64,000 nt of DNA from Pseudomonas yamanorum (GTDB lineage Bacteria; Pseudomonadota; Gammaproteobacteria; Pseudomonadales; Pseudomonadaceae), in NCBI RefSeq assembly GCF_900105735.1, contig NZ_LT629793.1, positions 2,108,001 through 2,172,000 of the forward strand. The letters run 5' to 3'. The notes under the pieces were generated by a model. The model made no database searches and was not told the origin of the DNA. It was given only the letters and a program-made list of their open reading frames with translations. Shown piece by piece: positions 1 through 9,249 of the stretch (its first letter is position 1; every line of letters begins with the position of its first letter). The position numbers were made by a program, and so were the translations under genes.

Positions 1-62
1 GCCAAAGCTTTGCGCAGAAGATGAATCATTAACTTGCATATAGATAACTCCACATTAGGTAA

Positions 63-84
63 CCGAATCAGCGACGCTGATCGG
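63..84. repeat. Small inverted repeat in the first intergenic stretch
   Basis: ATCAGC-GAC-GCTGAT forms a short hairpin flanked by CCG/CGG, about 58 bases past the stop of the minus-strand gene ending at 142. It lacks a T run, so a terminator role is only a guess. I see nothing else in bases 1-141. Confidence 0.3.
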
Positions 85-141
85 TCCGAAATCTGTGGTA
101 ATCAATCCAGAATAGTTCCAGCGACGCTCCGGCGACCGGCC

Positions 142-468
142 TTACTGCTCCAGTTGCGGCGTTTCCTGGCCCATGCAGCGCACCGCCTGTTTCTTGCTGT
201 TGACCAGTACGCCGGTCAGGCCTTTCTGTTCAGTATCAAATAGCACCAGCACGCCATCGACGCACTGCGCCACTTGGGCAGCCGGGGTCAGGGAGATTTT
301 GTAGTCCTCGCCCGGCACGGTCTTGAGCATGGTGAAGTCGCTGAGCAGCAACGCGTCCTCGGGCTTGGCGAAGTGCAAATAGCCGTAGTACCACAGGCAG
401 CCGACGGTGCCGATGATGGTGCCGATGCCAGTGAGGATCAGGGGGATCATGTTGCGTTCTTCGCTCAT
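142..468 (-). CDS. Small single-pass membrane protein, unknown function
   Basis: This 108-residue protein has one clear hydrophobic segment at about residues 7-30, followed by a soluble C-terminal part of about 75 residues with two cysteines. I do not recognise a named domain; it resembles conserved hypothetical proteins of Pseudomonas. Its start codon overlaps the stop of the upstream alpha/beta-hydrolase gene by four bases (ATGA), so the two are almost certainly translationally coupled. The membrane topology suggests a helper of the lipoprotein hydrolase, but that is inference only. Confidence 0.7.
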   Translation of the reverse strand: MSEERNMIPLILTGIGTIIGTVGCLWYYGYLHFAKPEDALLLSDFTMLKTVPGEDYKISLTPAAQVAQCVDGVLVLFDTEQKGLTGVLVNSKKQAVRCMGQETPQLEQ

Positions 469-1370
469 TGCGGGCTCTCTGCGTTGGAATTCGGGGCCGT
501 CGGGTAATTGGGGATTTCCCCCAGGCGGCGCAGCCCGTTGAAGTGCTGCGGGTCGTCGAGGTAGCGCAGCATCACGGTTTGCCAGGTCTTGTCGGCAAAG
601 GTCTGCACGTGACCACCCCGGGTCAATTGCAGCACCCTCGGTGGCGGCGCAGCTTGATACAGGCGGATGCCGTTGGACAGCGGCACGATCGGATCATCGA
701 GGCTGTGGAACAACAACTTCGGCACCCCGGTCAGGCGGGGCATGGCATTGATTGCACTGTCGGCGTCCGGCACCAGCCACGACAACGGTACCTGGAACGG
801 CCATGTTAGCCAGGAGGTGCTGAGGGCGAATTGTCCTACGTCACGATAACTGGCCGGCACACCGTCCAGCACCAGCGCCTTGAGTTGTGGCTGACGTTCG
901 GGATGCTCTGCCAGATAGTGCACCACCAGCGCACCGCCCAGGCTTTGGCCCAGCACGATCAGTGGTTGACCCTGGGTCTCGGGGGCGTTGTCGATCCACT
1001 TGAAGGCCGCATCGATGTCCTGGTAGACCGCCGGCAGCGAGGGTTCACCTTCGGACAGGCCGTAACCGCGATAGTCCACCAACAGCACTTGATAGCCCTG
1101 CTCCGGCAGCCACCAACTGCCACCGAGGTGCCAGGCGAGGTTGCCGCCGTTGCCGTGCAGGTGCAGCACCGTGCCCTTGAGCGGCACACCGGCCTTGGCC
1201 GGCAGCCACCAGGCGTGCAGCTTGAGGCCATCGGCGGTGGTCAGCGTGACGTCCCGGTATTGCAGGTGGGCCTTTTCCGGGGTGAACGGCAAGCCGCGCT
1301 CCGGGTAAAACAGCAGGGAGCTGCAGCCGTTCAGGGTCAATAGCAGGCAAAGAATGCCGAGGATTCTCAT
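465..1370 (-). CDS. Alpha/beta-hydrolase lipoprotein
   Basis: A 301-residue alpha/beta-hydrolase of the BEM46/YfhR kind. A lipoprotein signal with lipobox LNGC puts the lipidated cysteine at residue 16, so the enzyme is probably anchored in the cell envelope. The nucleophile elbow GQSLGG, the acid in SLDDPIVP and the histidine in GGHVQTF make a complete Ser-Asp-His triad, and the oxyanion motif HGNGGN is present. An ATG 13 codons upstream (1409) exists, but it lacks a ribosome site and would put charged residues before the signal, so I chose 1370. The substrate is unknown. It shares a four-base overlap with the small membrane protein downstream. Confidence 0.85.
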   Translation of the reverse strand: MRILGILCLLLTLNGCSSLLFYPERGLPFTPEKAHLQYRDVTLTTADGLKLHAWWLPAKAGVPLKGTVLHLHGNGGNLAWHLGGSWWLPEQGYQVLLVDYRGYGLSEGEPSLPAVYQDIDAAFKWIDNAPETQGQPLIVLGQSLGGALVVHYLAEHPERQPQLKALVLDGVPASYRDVGQFALSTSWLTWPFQVPLSWLVPDADSAINAMPRLTGVPKLLFHSLDDPIVPLSNGIRLYQAAPPPRVLQLTRGGHVQTFADKTWQTVMLRYLDDPQHFNGLRRLGEIPNYPTAPNSNAESPQ

Positions 1371-1426
1371 CCGTTGAAGCCTCGTGAGTGGGTTGGAATA
1401 GCGTCCCATGGCTAATGGAGATCAAC

Positions 1427-1498
1427 TGTGGGAGCTGGCTTGCCTGCGATAACGGTGTTGGATTCACCATCGCCATCGCAGGCAAGCCAGCTCCCACA
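1427..1498. repeat. REP-type palindromic pair
   Basis: TGTGGGAGCTGGCTTGCCTGCGAT is followed about 25 bases later by its reverse complement. It is the Pseudomonas intergenic REP doublet seen repeatedly in this window. It sits between the lipoprotein hydrolase and the QEGLA protein. Confidence 0.85.
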
Positions 1499-1527
1499 TT
1501 TTGACCCGGTTCCTTCAGGGAAATCCC

Positions 1528-2805
1528 TTAAAGGATATTGGAGTAATCCGCCTCGATCCGGTCCAGGCTCAAATGGTTGAGGAAGTTGGAGAAACACATC
1601 CACGCCGCCAACGCATTCATGTCGCGGAACTGATCCGGCAGGTATTTGGGGGGTACCACCAGGCCTTCATCCACCAGTTGGCGCAGGGTGCGCATGTCTT
1701 CCAGGGTGGTCTTGCCGCAGAACAGCAGCGGCACTTGCTCAAGTTTGCCTTTGCGCACGGCCAGCTGAATGTAGTTGTAAACCATGATAAAGCCCTTCAA
1801 GTAGGACAAATCCTTGGTAAACGGCAGACCCGTAGGCGTCGACCCACGGAAAACCCGGCTGGCGTTGCCGTAGCTTTCCGCCATCTCAAAGCCCTGCTCG
1901 CGGAAGAATTCGAACACCTGCAGGAAATCGGCACCCTGCTCCACCATATGAATGGCGCGGGTGCGGTTGGTCAGCTTGCGCAGGCGGCTGGGGTAGGAGG
2001 CGAAGGTGATGATTTCCATCAGGATCGCCAGGCCTTCCTGGGTCACCGTCGACGAGGGTGGGCCCTTGGACAGGAAGGTGCAGATCGGCTGGTTCTGGCC
2101 ATTGAGGGTGGTGCCTACATGCACCAGACCTTCATGGACCTCCAGGGCACGCACGTCGCGGTCGTTGAACATCGCGTCGGCGCGGATCTTGATGTAGTCG
2201 GCGCCTGCCGCTGCGTCCGCCACGATGCCGTCGGACTCGAACACCCGAATGGTTTCCTCGGCCTCGCCGAACACCTTGTTCAGGCGGCTTTGCAGCAGGT
2301 TGACGGCGTCCTTGGCGGTCAGGGTCTTGGCTTCGTCCTTGAGGTCGCCACGGCCATCAATATTGTTCAGGTAGTCCGACATCATCAGGCCCAGATCAGC
2401 CAGGGTCGGGTCACCGGCGTGGAACGCATCGGAGGCGGCGCCGTACAGCTCCTGGGAGATCAGGCCGAAATCCTCGGTGCCGCGGGCTTCGAGCATCCGC
2501 ACCACCATGCGGTATTCCTTGCACATGCGCCGCATGATCTGCCCGACCGGGTTGAACTGACCCAGTTGGCGGGTGATGTCACGCTCGATGTTCTGGAACT
2601 CCAGCTTCACCGCGCTGGAATCGAACGACAGCGGTCGATTCAGGTAGTAATCGCGGTCCACCGCCGGCATTTCCTTGCCCTTGGCCTTGAGGAATCCCTG
2701 GCGAATATTCTCGTCCCACTTCACGGCGTCGAGGACGCGAATCGGTGTTTGCGCCAGCACAATGCGATCAGACAAGGTGCGTATCGTCTGCTGGTAATCG
2801 TCCAC
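1528..2805 (-). CDS. QEGLA-motif putative metallopeptidase (DUF1704/MATCAP-like)
   Basis: A 425-residue cytosolic protein of the family annotated as flavohemoglobin expression-modulating QEGLA motif protein (TIGR02421/DUF1704). Residues 224-229 read HEGLVH, an HExxxH zinc-binding motif, and residues 256-260 are QEGLA, whose glutamate is a candidate third metal ligand. The same arrangement defines the eukaryotic tubulin carboxypeptidase MATCAP (KIAA0895L), so peptidase activity is likely, but no bacterial substrate is known to me. The gene stands 21 bases after the stop of the lipoprotein gene transcribed in the same direction, suggesting one operon. No signal peptide is visible. Confidence 0.85.
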   Translation of the reverse strand: MDDYQQTIRTLSDRIVLAQTPIRVLDAVKWDENIRQGFLKAKGKEMPAVDRDYYLNRPLSFDSSAVKLEFQNIERDITRQLGQFNPVGQIMRRMCKEYRMVVRMLEARGTEDFGLISQELYGAASDAFHAGDPTLADLGLMMSDYLNNIDGRGDLKDEAKTLTAKDAVNLLQSRLNKVFGEAEETIRVFESDGIVADAAAGADYIKIRADAMFNDRDVRALEVHEGLVHVGTTLNGQNQPICTFLSKGPPSSTVTQEGLAILMEIITFASYPSRLRKLTNRTRAIHMVEQGADFLQVFEFFREQGFEMAESYGNASRVFRGSTPTGLPFTKDLSYLKGFIMVYNYIQLAVRKGKLEQVPLLFCGKTTLEDMRTLRQLVDEGLVVPPKYLPDQFRDMNALAAWMCFSNFLNHLSLDRIEADYSNIL

Positions 2806-2826
2806 CCGGTACTTCCTCTTTAAACG

Positions 2827-3375
2827 TTATTTGCTCGCGCGCTGGTAGCGCACGGCTTCGACGAACACGTCAGCATTGGCCGGGTCATCCAGGTAGGCAA
2901 ACACCTGGGCCATGGGGCTGTTGATCAATACGCCGTCGCCTTCGACGGTTTCGACAGTGCTGCCGCCAAGGACTTTCTGGCCGACAGCCTGGTGGATCTG
3001 GTCCAGGTCGAGGTTGTAGACCACCAATTCGTGTTCATCGTTGAGCTCGAAGCCTGCCAGGATGAAATGCCCGCCAAACCTGGTCGGCAACGGCGCCGAC
3101 AAATACCAGCGGCTGCCATGGCGGGAAACCGTGAACAGGTATTCATCCCGCTGGCCCGGCTTGGCTTTAGGGTAGCTCACGGCTTTGTAGCGATGTTCGC
3201 CCACACGGCTGATTTGCAAGTTGAGCGGCTCGCCCCAGGCATTTTTGCTGGCCCATCTGCCAAGCAGACCATCAGGCGCCGCCTCGCTGGCCGGCAACGG
3301 GTCCTTGAAAGTCACCAGGCAACCGCTGAGCAACAGGAACGACAAGGCGATCACAACGACACGCCAGGCTTTCAT
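2827..3375 (-). CDS. Putative lipoprotein, unknown function
   Basis: A 182-residue protein with a lipoprotein signal: MKAWRVVVIALSFLLLSGC, lipobox LLSGC, cysteine at residue 19. The mature part is beta-rich with no motif I recognise and looks like Pseudomonas conserved hypothetical lipoproteins. I took the ATG at 3375 because the longer reading frame (to 3438) would precede the signal with a cysteine-rich tail that overlaps the end of the TetR gene. It lies between the TetR regulator and the QEGLA protein in the same orientation. Confidence 0.8.
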   Translation of the reverse strand: MKAWRVVVIALSFLLLSGCLVTFKDPLPASEAAPDGLLGRWASKNAWGEPLNLQISRVGEHRYKAVSYPKAKPGQRDEYLFTVSRHGSRWYLSAPLPTRFGGHFILAGFELNDEHELVVYNLDLDQIHQAVGQKVLGGSTVETVEGDGVLINSPMAQVFAYLDDPANADVFVEAVRYQRASK

Positions 3376-3391
3376 TGGACACTCCCCAGTG

Positions 3392-4108
3392 TCAGACCGA
3401 AGCCAACACCAAATGCATGTAACGCTTGAGGATCTCAAGCATTTCTTCGCTGGTCAGAGGCTCTGCACCGCCCAGCAGGCCCTGATATTCCATCCGACCG
3501 ATAATCGCCGTCAACACTTTGGCATCTTGTTGCGGTTCCCGCGAACCCAATACCTGGAAAAACTGGCAAGTGCCCTGCAGCAGGATTTGTTGGTGAGAAC
3601 GTACCAGCTCGGCCAGGCGCGGGTTCAGCAGCGCCTCCTGGCGAAACGCCTGCTCGGCCATCAGGTGCTCGCGACGGTTGAGCAATTGGCGCTGTACGTA
3701 ATCGGCGGTCAGGCGTGCGATGTCATCGGCCAGTTGCGAACGAGACTGCGGGCTGCCGTCGCCATAGGCGACCATCTCCCGCAGCAGCCCTTCGTTACGC
3801 ACCCACAACTTGCCCATGAACGCCGCACTGCGCTCCACGTATTGGGCGAAGGTGTCGGTGAGCAGGTCATCGATGTCCTTGAAGTAATAGGTGGTGGCCG
3901 ACAATGGCACCCCCGCCTCTGCCGCCACCGCACGATGACGCACGGCGCGCACGCCTTCACGTACCACGATGCGCATCGCCGCATCGAGAATGTCCTGCCG
4001 GCGTTGCTCACTGCCCCGGCGACTGGCCTTGCGGCCCTGGTACTGAACACTTTCAGCCACGGCAGCGGCGATGCCGGCAGCACCCTTTTGAGCCATTACG
4101 CGGTTCAC
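3392..4108 (-). CDS. TetR-family transcriptional regulator
   Basis: A TetR repressor of about 238 residues. The helix-turn-helix lies in the region around QDILDAAMRIVVREG ... VPLSATTYYFKDIDDLL, the usual TetR N-terminal DNA-binding domain; the C-terminal two thirds are the ligand/dimer domain. Start choice: GTG at 4108 has AAGGAAG seven bases upstream; an ATG at 4096 is the alternative. The open frame extends to 4180, but those extra codons come from a repeat (4129-4180) and are not likely translated. Its target genes are not evident; autoregulation and control of the adjacent lipoprotein/QEGLA genes is possible. Confidence 0.85.
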   Translation of the reverse strand: MNRVMAQKGAAGIAAAVAESVQYQGRKASRRGSEQRRQDILDAAMRIVVREGVRAVRHRAVAAEAGVPLSATTYYFKDIDDLLTDTFAQYVERSAAFMGKLWVRNEGLLREMVAYGDGSPQSRSQLADDIARLTADYVQRQLLNRREHLMAEQAFRQEALLNPRLAELVRSHQQILLQGTCQFFQVLGSREPQQDAKVLTAIIGRMEYQGLLGGAEPLTSEEMLEILKRYMHLVLASV

Positions 4109-4128
4109 GACGGATCTTCCTTTCAGGG

Positions 4129-4180
4129 TGACGCGGAGCGTCACGGGCTGCGTTCCCCCGCAGAGCGTGGGGACGATCAT
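4129..4180. repeat. GTTCCCACGC-type palindromic repeat copy
   Basis: Contains GTGACGC-GGA-GCGTCAC and GCGTTCCCCCGCAGAGCGTGGGGACGATC, a degenerate copy of the repeat at 21168-21282. It creates a spurious in-frame ATG upstream of the TetR gene. Confidence 0.7.
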
Positions 4181-4215
4181 CTGGCGCTGTTAGCTTGACG
4201 CTTAAATACGCCACA

Positions 4216-4244
4216 TAAAAAAGCCGCCTTATAAAAGGCGGCTT
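4216..4244 (-). terminator. Rho-independent terminator of lysS
   Basis: On the minus strand AAGCCGCCTT-TTAT-AAGGCGGCTT is followed by TTTTTT, starting 16 bases after the lysS stop codon. Confidence 0.9.
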
Positions 4245-4259
4245 CGGATTTCGCTACGG

Positions 4260-5762
4260 TTACGCTTGTGGCCGCATGTGCGGGAACAAGATCACGTCAC
4301 GGATCGACGGCGAGTTGGTCAACAACATCACCAACCGGTCGATGCCGATCCCTTCACCGGCGGTAGGCGGCATGCCGTATTCCAGGGCACGAACGAAGTC
4401 GGCATCGTAGTGCATCGCCTCGTCGTCGCCCGCGTCCTTGTCTGCCACCTGGGCCATGAAGCGCTCGGCTTGGTCTTCCGCGTCGTTCAGCTCGGAGTAG
4501 GCGTTGGCGATTTCACGGCCGCCGATGAACAGCTCGAAACGGTCGGTGACGTTCGGGTTGTCATCGTTGCGTCGGGCCAGTGGCGACACTTCGAACGGGT
4601 ACTGGGTAATGAAGTGCGGCTGTTCCAGCTTGTGCTCAACCAGCTCTTCGAAAATCATCACCTGCAATTTGCCCAGGCCTTCGAAGCCCAGCACCTTGGC
4701 GCCGGCTTTCTTGGCGATGGCGCGGGCCTTGTCGATGTCGGTCAGGTCGTCAGCGGTCAGCTCAGGGTTGTACTTGAGGATCGAATCGAACACCGACAGG
4801 CGCACGAACGGCTCGCCGAAGTGGAACACTTTGTCGCCGTACGGCACATCGGTGGAACCCAGGACCAACTGCGCCAGTTCGCGGAACAGTTCTTCGGTCA
4901 GGTCCATGTTGTCTTCATAGTCGGCGTAGGCCTGGTAGAACTCCAACATGGTGAATTCAGGGTTGTGACGGGTCGAAACGCCTTCGTTACGGAAGTTGCG
5001 GTTGATCTCGAACACCTTCTCGAAGCCGCCAACCACCAGGCGCTTGAGGTACAGCTCCGGCGCGATACGCAGGAACATTTCCAGGTCCAGCGCATTGTGG
5101 TGGGTTTCGAAAGGCTTGGCTGCGGCACCACCGGGGATGGTTTGCAGCATCGGCGTTTCCACTTCCAGGAAGTCACGCTTCATCAGGAAGCTGCGGATGT
5201 GGGCGATCACTTGCGAGCGTACGCGGAACGTCTGGCGCACTTCTTCGTTGACGATCAGGTCAACGTAGCGCTGGCGGTAGCGCTGCTCGGTGTCGGTCAG
5301 GCCGTGGTGCTTGTCCGGCAGCGGGCGCAGCGACTTGGTCAACAGGCGCACGTTGGTCATTTCAACGTACAGGTCGCCCTTGCCGGAACGGGCCAGGGTG
5401 CCTTCGGCGGCAATGATGTCGCCCATGTCCCAGGTTTTCACCGAGGCCAGGGTTTCTTCAGACAGGGTTTTACGGTTGACGTAGACCTGAATGCGACCGG
5501 TCATGTCCTGGATCACCATGAACGAGCCACGGTTGAGCATGATGCGACCTGCCACCTTGACCGGGATCGCAGCCTCTGCCAGCTCTTCCTTGGTCTTGTC
5601 CGCGTACTGTTTCTGCAAGGCATCGCAGTAGTTTTCGCGGCGGAAGTCGTTGGGGAAGGCATTGCCCTTGGCGCGCTCGGCAGCAAGCTTTTCCTTGCGC
5701 AGGGCGATCAGGGAGTTTTCTTCCTGTTGCAGGGCTTGCGGGTCGAGTTGTTGGTCGCTCAT
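4260..5762 (-). CDS. lysS: Lysyl-tRNA synthetase (class II)
   Basis: A 500-residue class II lysyl-tRNA synthetase, the normal family length. It ligates lysine to tRNA(Lys) using ATP. The N-terminal OB-fold anticodon-binding domain covers about residues 60-150; the catalytic core follows with motif 2 around [18 protein letters not shown] and motif 3 around [12 protein letters not shown] near the C terminus. The gene follows prfB with 80 bases between them, containing a short palindrome, the same prfB-lysS order as in Escherichia coli, and ends at a strong terminator. Confidence 0.98.
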   Translation of the reverse strand: MSDQQLDPQALQQEENSLIALRKEKLAAERAKGNAFPNDFRRENYCDALQKQYADKTKEELAEAAIPVKVAGRIMLNRGSFMVIQDMTGRIQVYVNRKTLSEETLASVKTWDMGDIIAAEGTLARSGKGDLYVEMTNVRLLTKSLRPLPDKHHGLTDTEQRYRQRYVDLIVNEEVRQTFRVRSQVIAHIRSFLMKRDFLEVETPMLQTIPGGAAAKPFETHHNALDLEMFLRIAPELYLKRLVVGGFEKVFEINRNFRNEGVSTRHNPEFTMLEFYQAYADYEDNMDLTEELFRELAQLVLGSTDVPYGDKVFHFGEPFVRLSVFDSILKYNPELTADDLTDIDKARAIAKKAGAKVLGFEGLGKLQVMIFEELVEHKLEQPHFITQYPFEVSPLARRNDDNPNVTDRFELFIGGREIANAYSELNDAEDQAERFMAQVADKDAGDDEAMHYDADFVRALEYGMPPTAGEGIGIDRLVMLLTNSPSIRDVILFPHMRPQA

Positions 5763-5774
5763 GTCTTTTGAAAT

Positions 5775-5832
5775 TCCATCACAGGTTCGTTGCCCCCGGC
5801 CTGCGGCCGGGGATCGCCGGCAAGCCGGCTCC
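5775..5832. repeat. REP-like palindromes between prfB and lysS
   Basis: CCCCGGCC-TGC-GGCCGGGG followed by ATCGCCGGCAAGCCGGCTCCTACA, the TGTAGGAGCCGGCTTGCCGGCGAT type REP. It separates the two operon genes and may tune their relative mRNA stability. Confidence 0.75.
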
Positions 5833-5842
5833 TACAGAGTCT

Positions 5843-6938
5843 TTACAGGCCAGATTTCAGGCTGGCTTCCAGGTATTCGTCGATATCGCCGTCGAGCACC
5901 TTGTCGCAGTCGCTGCGTTCGATGTTGGTCCGCAGATCCTTGATCCGCGAAGCATCGAGCACATACGAACGGATCTGGTGACCCCAGCCGATATCCGACT
6001 TGGTGTCTTCCAGCGCCTGGGACGCGGCGTTACGTTTCTGCATTTCCTGCTCGTACAACTTGGCCCGCAGCATTTTCATGGCGGTGTCCTTGTTCGCGTG
6101 CTGGGAACGTTCGTTCTGGCAGCTGACCACGGTGTTGGTCGGTACGTGGGTAATACGTACGGCCGAGTCGGTGGTGTTTACGTGCTGGCCACCGGCACCG
6201 GAGGAACGGTAGGTGTCGATGCGCAGGTCTGCCGGGTTGATCTCGATTTCCACCTTGTCGTCGATCTCTGGGGAGACGAAAACGGCGGAGAACGAGGTAT
6301 GGCGACGGTTGCCGGAGTCGAACGGGCTCTTGCGCACCAGGCGGTGAACACCGATCTCGGTCCGCAGCCAGCCAAAGGCGTATTCACCCTTGATGTGCAC
6401 GGTCGCACCCTTGATACCGGCCACTTCACCGGCCGACAGCTCCATGATGGTGGCATCGAAACCGCGTTTGTCAGCCCAGCGCAGGTACATGCGCAACAGG
6501 ATGTTGGCCCAGTCCTGGGCCTCGGTGCCGCCGGAACCGGCCTGGATGTCCAGGTAGGCGTTGTTCGGGTCCATTTCATGGCTGAACATGCGGCGGAATT
6601 CGAGCTTGGCGAGGTTTTCCTCGAGACGGGCCAGCTCGGCGACGACATCGCCCGCTGCGCCTTCGTCGTTTTCTTCGACGGCCATGTCCAGCAGGTCGCG
6701 GCAATCGGCCAGGCCGGTGTTCAGTTCGTCGAGGGTTTCAACGATCTGCGCCAGCGCAGCGCGCTCGCGGCCCAGTTCCTGGGCGTATTCAGGTTTGTTC
6801 CAGACAGCCGGATCTTCAAGCTCGCGATTGACTTCGGTCAGACGCTCATGCTTTTGATCGTAGTCAAAGATACCCCCGAATAGTTTCGGAGCGCTCGGAC
6901 AGGTCCTTGATGGTGTTAAGGATCGGGTTGATTTCCAT
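5843..6938 (-). CDS. prfB: Peptide chain release factor 2, with programmed +1 frameshift
   Basis: RF2 recognises UGA and UAA and releases the nascent chain. The protein is encoded in two frames: ATG at 6938 opens 24 codons ([20 protein letters not shown]...), then an in-frame TGA at 6864-6866 sits in CTTTGAC, preceded by the Shine-Dalgarno-like GGGGG (6873-6877). A +1 shift gives a 364-residue product, the standard RF2 length. The long frame carries the anticodon-like SPF tripeptide (KSPFDS) and the catalytic GGQ ([10 protein letters not shown]). The frameshift is autoregulatory: low RF2 slows termination at the TGA and promotes shifting. It is cotranscribed with lysS. Confidence 0.97.
6864..6877 (-). 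promoter_or_regulatory. RF2 programmed frameshift site
   Basis: Minus-strand GGGGGTATCTTTGA: internal SD-like G run, slippery CUU and in-frame UGA, the conserved prfB recoding signal. Confidence 0.95.
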
Positions 6939-7063
6939 GGCGGGCAGCACTCGTTGGCGAACTTTTGAAAGCCGACGAGTATAACGACAAACGGGCGGGA
7001 ACGGCAGCCCGCTTGGCCGAAAAGGCGGGGATATGCACCATCCAGACAGCGATGAAGATCAAA

Positions 7064-7155
7064 TATGGGAGCGGGCTTGCTCGCGAATACGGTGGTTCAG
7101 TCGCCAGATGCATTGACTGACACACCGCATCCGCGAGCAAGCCCGCTCCCACATT
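7064..7155. repeat. REP-type palindromic pair
   Basis: ATGGGAGCGGGCTTGCTCGCGAAT and its inverted copy about 45 bases on. It fills the gap between wspR and prfB; I see no other feature in 6939-7185. Confidence 0.85.
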
Positions 7156-7185
7156 AGGTCTGCGATATCCCACAGACCGTATTCC

Positions 7186-8187
7186 CTACTCGATCCCCAC
7201 CTGATTACGCCCATTGTGCTTGGCCAGGTACAAGCCTTTGTCCGCCGCCGAGATCAACTGCCGGCAATCGGTGCCCTGCAACGGGGTCATGGTGGCCAAA
7301 CCAATACTGATGGTCAGGCTCGCGCCTTCCGCCGGGGCAATGTGCGGGATTTTCAGGCCCGCCACCGCCTGGCGCAGTTTCTCGGCCACCAGCCGCGCAC
7401 CGCCCGGCGAGGTGTTCGGCAGCACCAGGGCAAACTCTTCACCGCCGTAACGCGCCGGTAAATCCGAAGGACGGCTGCTGGCATCACGAATGGTCGCAGC
7501 CACTTTGCGCAAGGCCTCATCGCCCTCCAGGTGGCCGAAGCTGTCGTTGTAGGTCTTGAAGAAGTCTACGTCGATCATCAGCAGCGACAGTTGGGTCTGG
7601 TCACGCATGGCACGGCGCCACTCCAGCTCCAGGTATTCGTCGAAGTGCCGGCGATTGGACAGCCCGGTCAGGCCGTCGGAGTTCATCAGCCGTTGCAGCA
7701 CCAGGTTGGTGTCCAGCAACTGTTGTTGGCTGACCCGCAGCGCCCGGTAGGCTGCGTCCCGCTGTAACAGGGTCATGTAGGAGCGCGAGTGGTAACGGAT
7801 GCGCGCCACCAGCTCGATGTTATCCGGCAGCTTGACCAGGTAATCGTTGGCCCCGGCGGCAAACGCCGCGCTCTTGATCAGCGGGTCTTCCTTGGTGGAA
7901 AGCACGATGATCGGGATGTTCTGCGTCGCCGGGTGATTACGGTATTCACGCACCAGGGTCAGGCCGTCGAGCCCCGGCATCACCAGGTCCTGCAGGATCA
8001 CCGTCGGTTTGATACGGATCGCCTGGGCAATGGCCTGGTGCGGGTCGGCGCAGAAATGGAAGTCGATGTTGTCTTCATGGGCCAGGCCCCGGCGTACGGC
8101 TTCGCCGATCATGGCCTGGTCGTCGACGAGCAACACCATGGCGGCGTTTTCGTCAGTCTTGAAGTCGTCGAGCTGTAAATCATTCAT
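7186..8187 (-). CDS. wspR: Response regulator diguanylate cyclase WspR
   Basis: Output enzyme of the Wsp pathway: phosphorylated WspR makes cyclic di-GMP from GTP, raising adhesion and exopolysaccharide. The 333-residue protein has an N-terminal receiver (phosphoacceptor D67 in ILQDLVMP, conserved K119) joined by a helical stalk to a GGDEF domain. The active-site motif is GGEEF at 248-252, and a product-inhibition I-site RPSD is at 239-242, five residues before it, so the enzyme should be active and feedback-controlled. It lies 51 bases after wspF, last in the operon. Confidence 0.96.
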   Translation of the reverse strand: MNDLQLDDFKTDENAAMVLLVDDQAMIGEAVRRGLAHEDNIDFHFCADPHQAIAQAIRIKPTVILQDLVMPGLDGLTLVREYRNHPATQNIPIIVLSTKEDPLIKSAAFAAGANDYLVKLPDNIELVARIRYHSRSYMTLLQRDAAYRALRVSQQQLLDTNLVLQRLMNSDGLTGLSNRRHFDEYLELEWRRAMRDQTQLSLLMIDVDFFKTYNDSFGHLEGDEALRKVAATIRDASSRPSDLPARYGGEEFALVLPNTSPGGARLVAEKLRQAVAGLKIPHIAPAEGASLTISIGLATMTPLQGTDCRQLISAADKGLYLAKHNGRNQVGIE

Positions 8188-8238
8188 TTACGGTCACCTG
8201 AATTACTACCTGCAGGCCAGGACAGCGTGTGATATCGG

Positions 8239-9249
8239 TCATTTTGCGAATACTTCCAGCAATCGTGGCGCAATTCTGTCCAATGGGCGAATTTCAACAG
8301 CCGCGTCGATCGCCGCTGCCGCTTTGGGCATGCCGTAAACAGCACAGCTTTGCTGGTCCTGCGCGATGGTCAGGTAGCCTTGCTGACGCATCAGTTTAAG
8401 TCCCTGGGCGCCATCACGCCCCATCCCCGTCAGCAACACGCCGACGGCATCGCCATTCCAGTGGCTGGCGACGCTCTCGAAAAACACGTCGATGGACGGC
8501 CGGTAAATCTCGTTCACAGGTTCGGCGGTGTAGGCCAGCGTGCCGTTCTTCAGCAGACGAATATGATGGTTGGTGCCCGCCAGCAACACGACGCCACTTT
8601 GGGGCGGCTCGCCTTCCCGGGCCAGGCGTACCGGCAAGCCCGAGGCGCTGCTCAGCCATTCGGCCATGCCGGCGGCGAACACCTGGTCCACATGCTGCAC
8701 CAGCACAATGGCCGGCGAGAAGTCCCGGGGCAAGCCCTTGAGCAGGGATTCCAGGGCAGCCGGGCCACCGGCGGACGAACCAATGGCCACCAGGCTCTGG
8801 CGCTTGCCCATGGTTCGCTGGGGCGCAGGTTCGGCCCGCACGCGGCTGCCACGCTGGCCGATCAGCCAGCCGATGTTGAGGATCTTGCGCAGCAACGGCG
8901 CCGCGGCGTCCTTCGGATTACCCACCCCCAGTGCGGGGGTGTCGACCACGTCCAGGGCGCCATGCCCCATCGCTTCAAACACGCGGCTGACGTTGGCCTG
9001 GCGGTCGACGGTGACAATCAGGATCGCGCAGGGCGTCTCGGCCATGATCTGGCGAGTGGCTTCCACGCCATCCATCACCGGCATGATCAGGTCCATCAGA
9101 ATCAGGTCGGGAGTCAGTTCCGCGCAGCGCTGCACTGCCTCCAGGCCATTGTTGGCGACCCACACCACTTGATGGGCCGGCTCAAGGCTCAGCGCCCGGC
9201 GCAACGCCTCCACAGCCATGGGCATGTCATTGACGATCGCAATCTTCAT
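8239..9249 (-). CDS. wspF: Protein-glutamate methylesterase WspF (CheB-like)
   Basis: Negative regulator of Wsp: demethylates the WspA receptor. The 336-residue protein has an N-terminal receiver (D53 in LMDLIMPVMD) and a C-terminal CheB methylesterase domain, with the nucleophile in IGSSAGGPAAL, the histidine in VQHVDQ and the acid in LTGMGRDG. Loss of WspF is the commonest route to wrinkly-spreader mutants in P. fluorescens; here the frame is intact. Its ATG overlaps the wspE stop by four bases. Confidence 0.95.
   Translation of the reverse strand: MKIAIVNDMPMAVEALRRALSLEPAHQVVWVANNGLEAVQRCAELTPDLILMDLIMPVMDGVEATRQIMAETPCAILIVTVDRQANVSRVFEAMGHGALDVVDTPALGVGNPKDAAAPLLRKILNIGWLIGQRGSRVRAEPAPQRTMGKRQSLVAIGSSAGGPAALESLLKGLPRDFSPAIVLVQHVDQVFAAGMAEWLSSASGLPVRLAREGEPPQSGVVLLAGTNHHIRLLKNGTLAYTAEPVNEIYRPSIDVFFESVASHWNGDAVGVLLTGMGRDGAQGLKLMRQQGYLTIAQDQQSCAVYGMPKAAAAIDAAVEIRPLDRIAPRLLEVFAK

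Noticed and set aside
1501..2823. 440-codon plus-strand open frame opposite the QEGLA gene
   Set aside because: Mirror of a real gene in GC-rich codon usage; no recognisable domain, and the minus-strand protein has clear family motifs.
4266..5771. 501-codon plus-strand open frame opposite lysS
   Set aside because: Antisense shadow of lysS with repetitive V/Q/H composition and no domain.
5843..6685. prfB as a truncated or broken gene
   Set aside because: The upstream frame and CTTTGAC site are the standard RF2 programmed frameshift.
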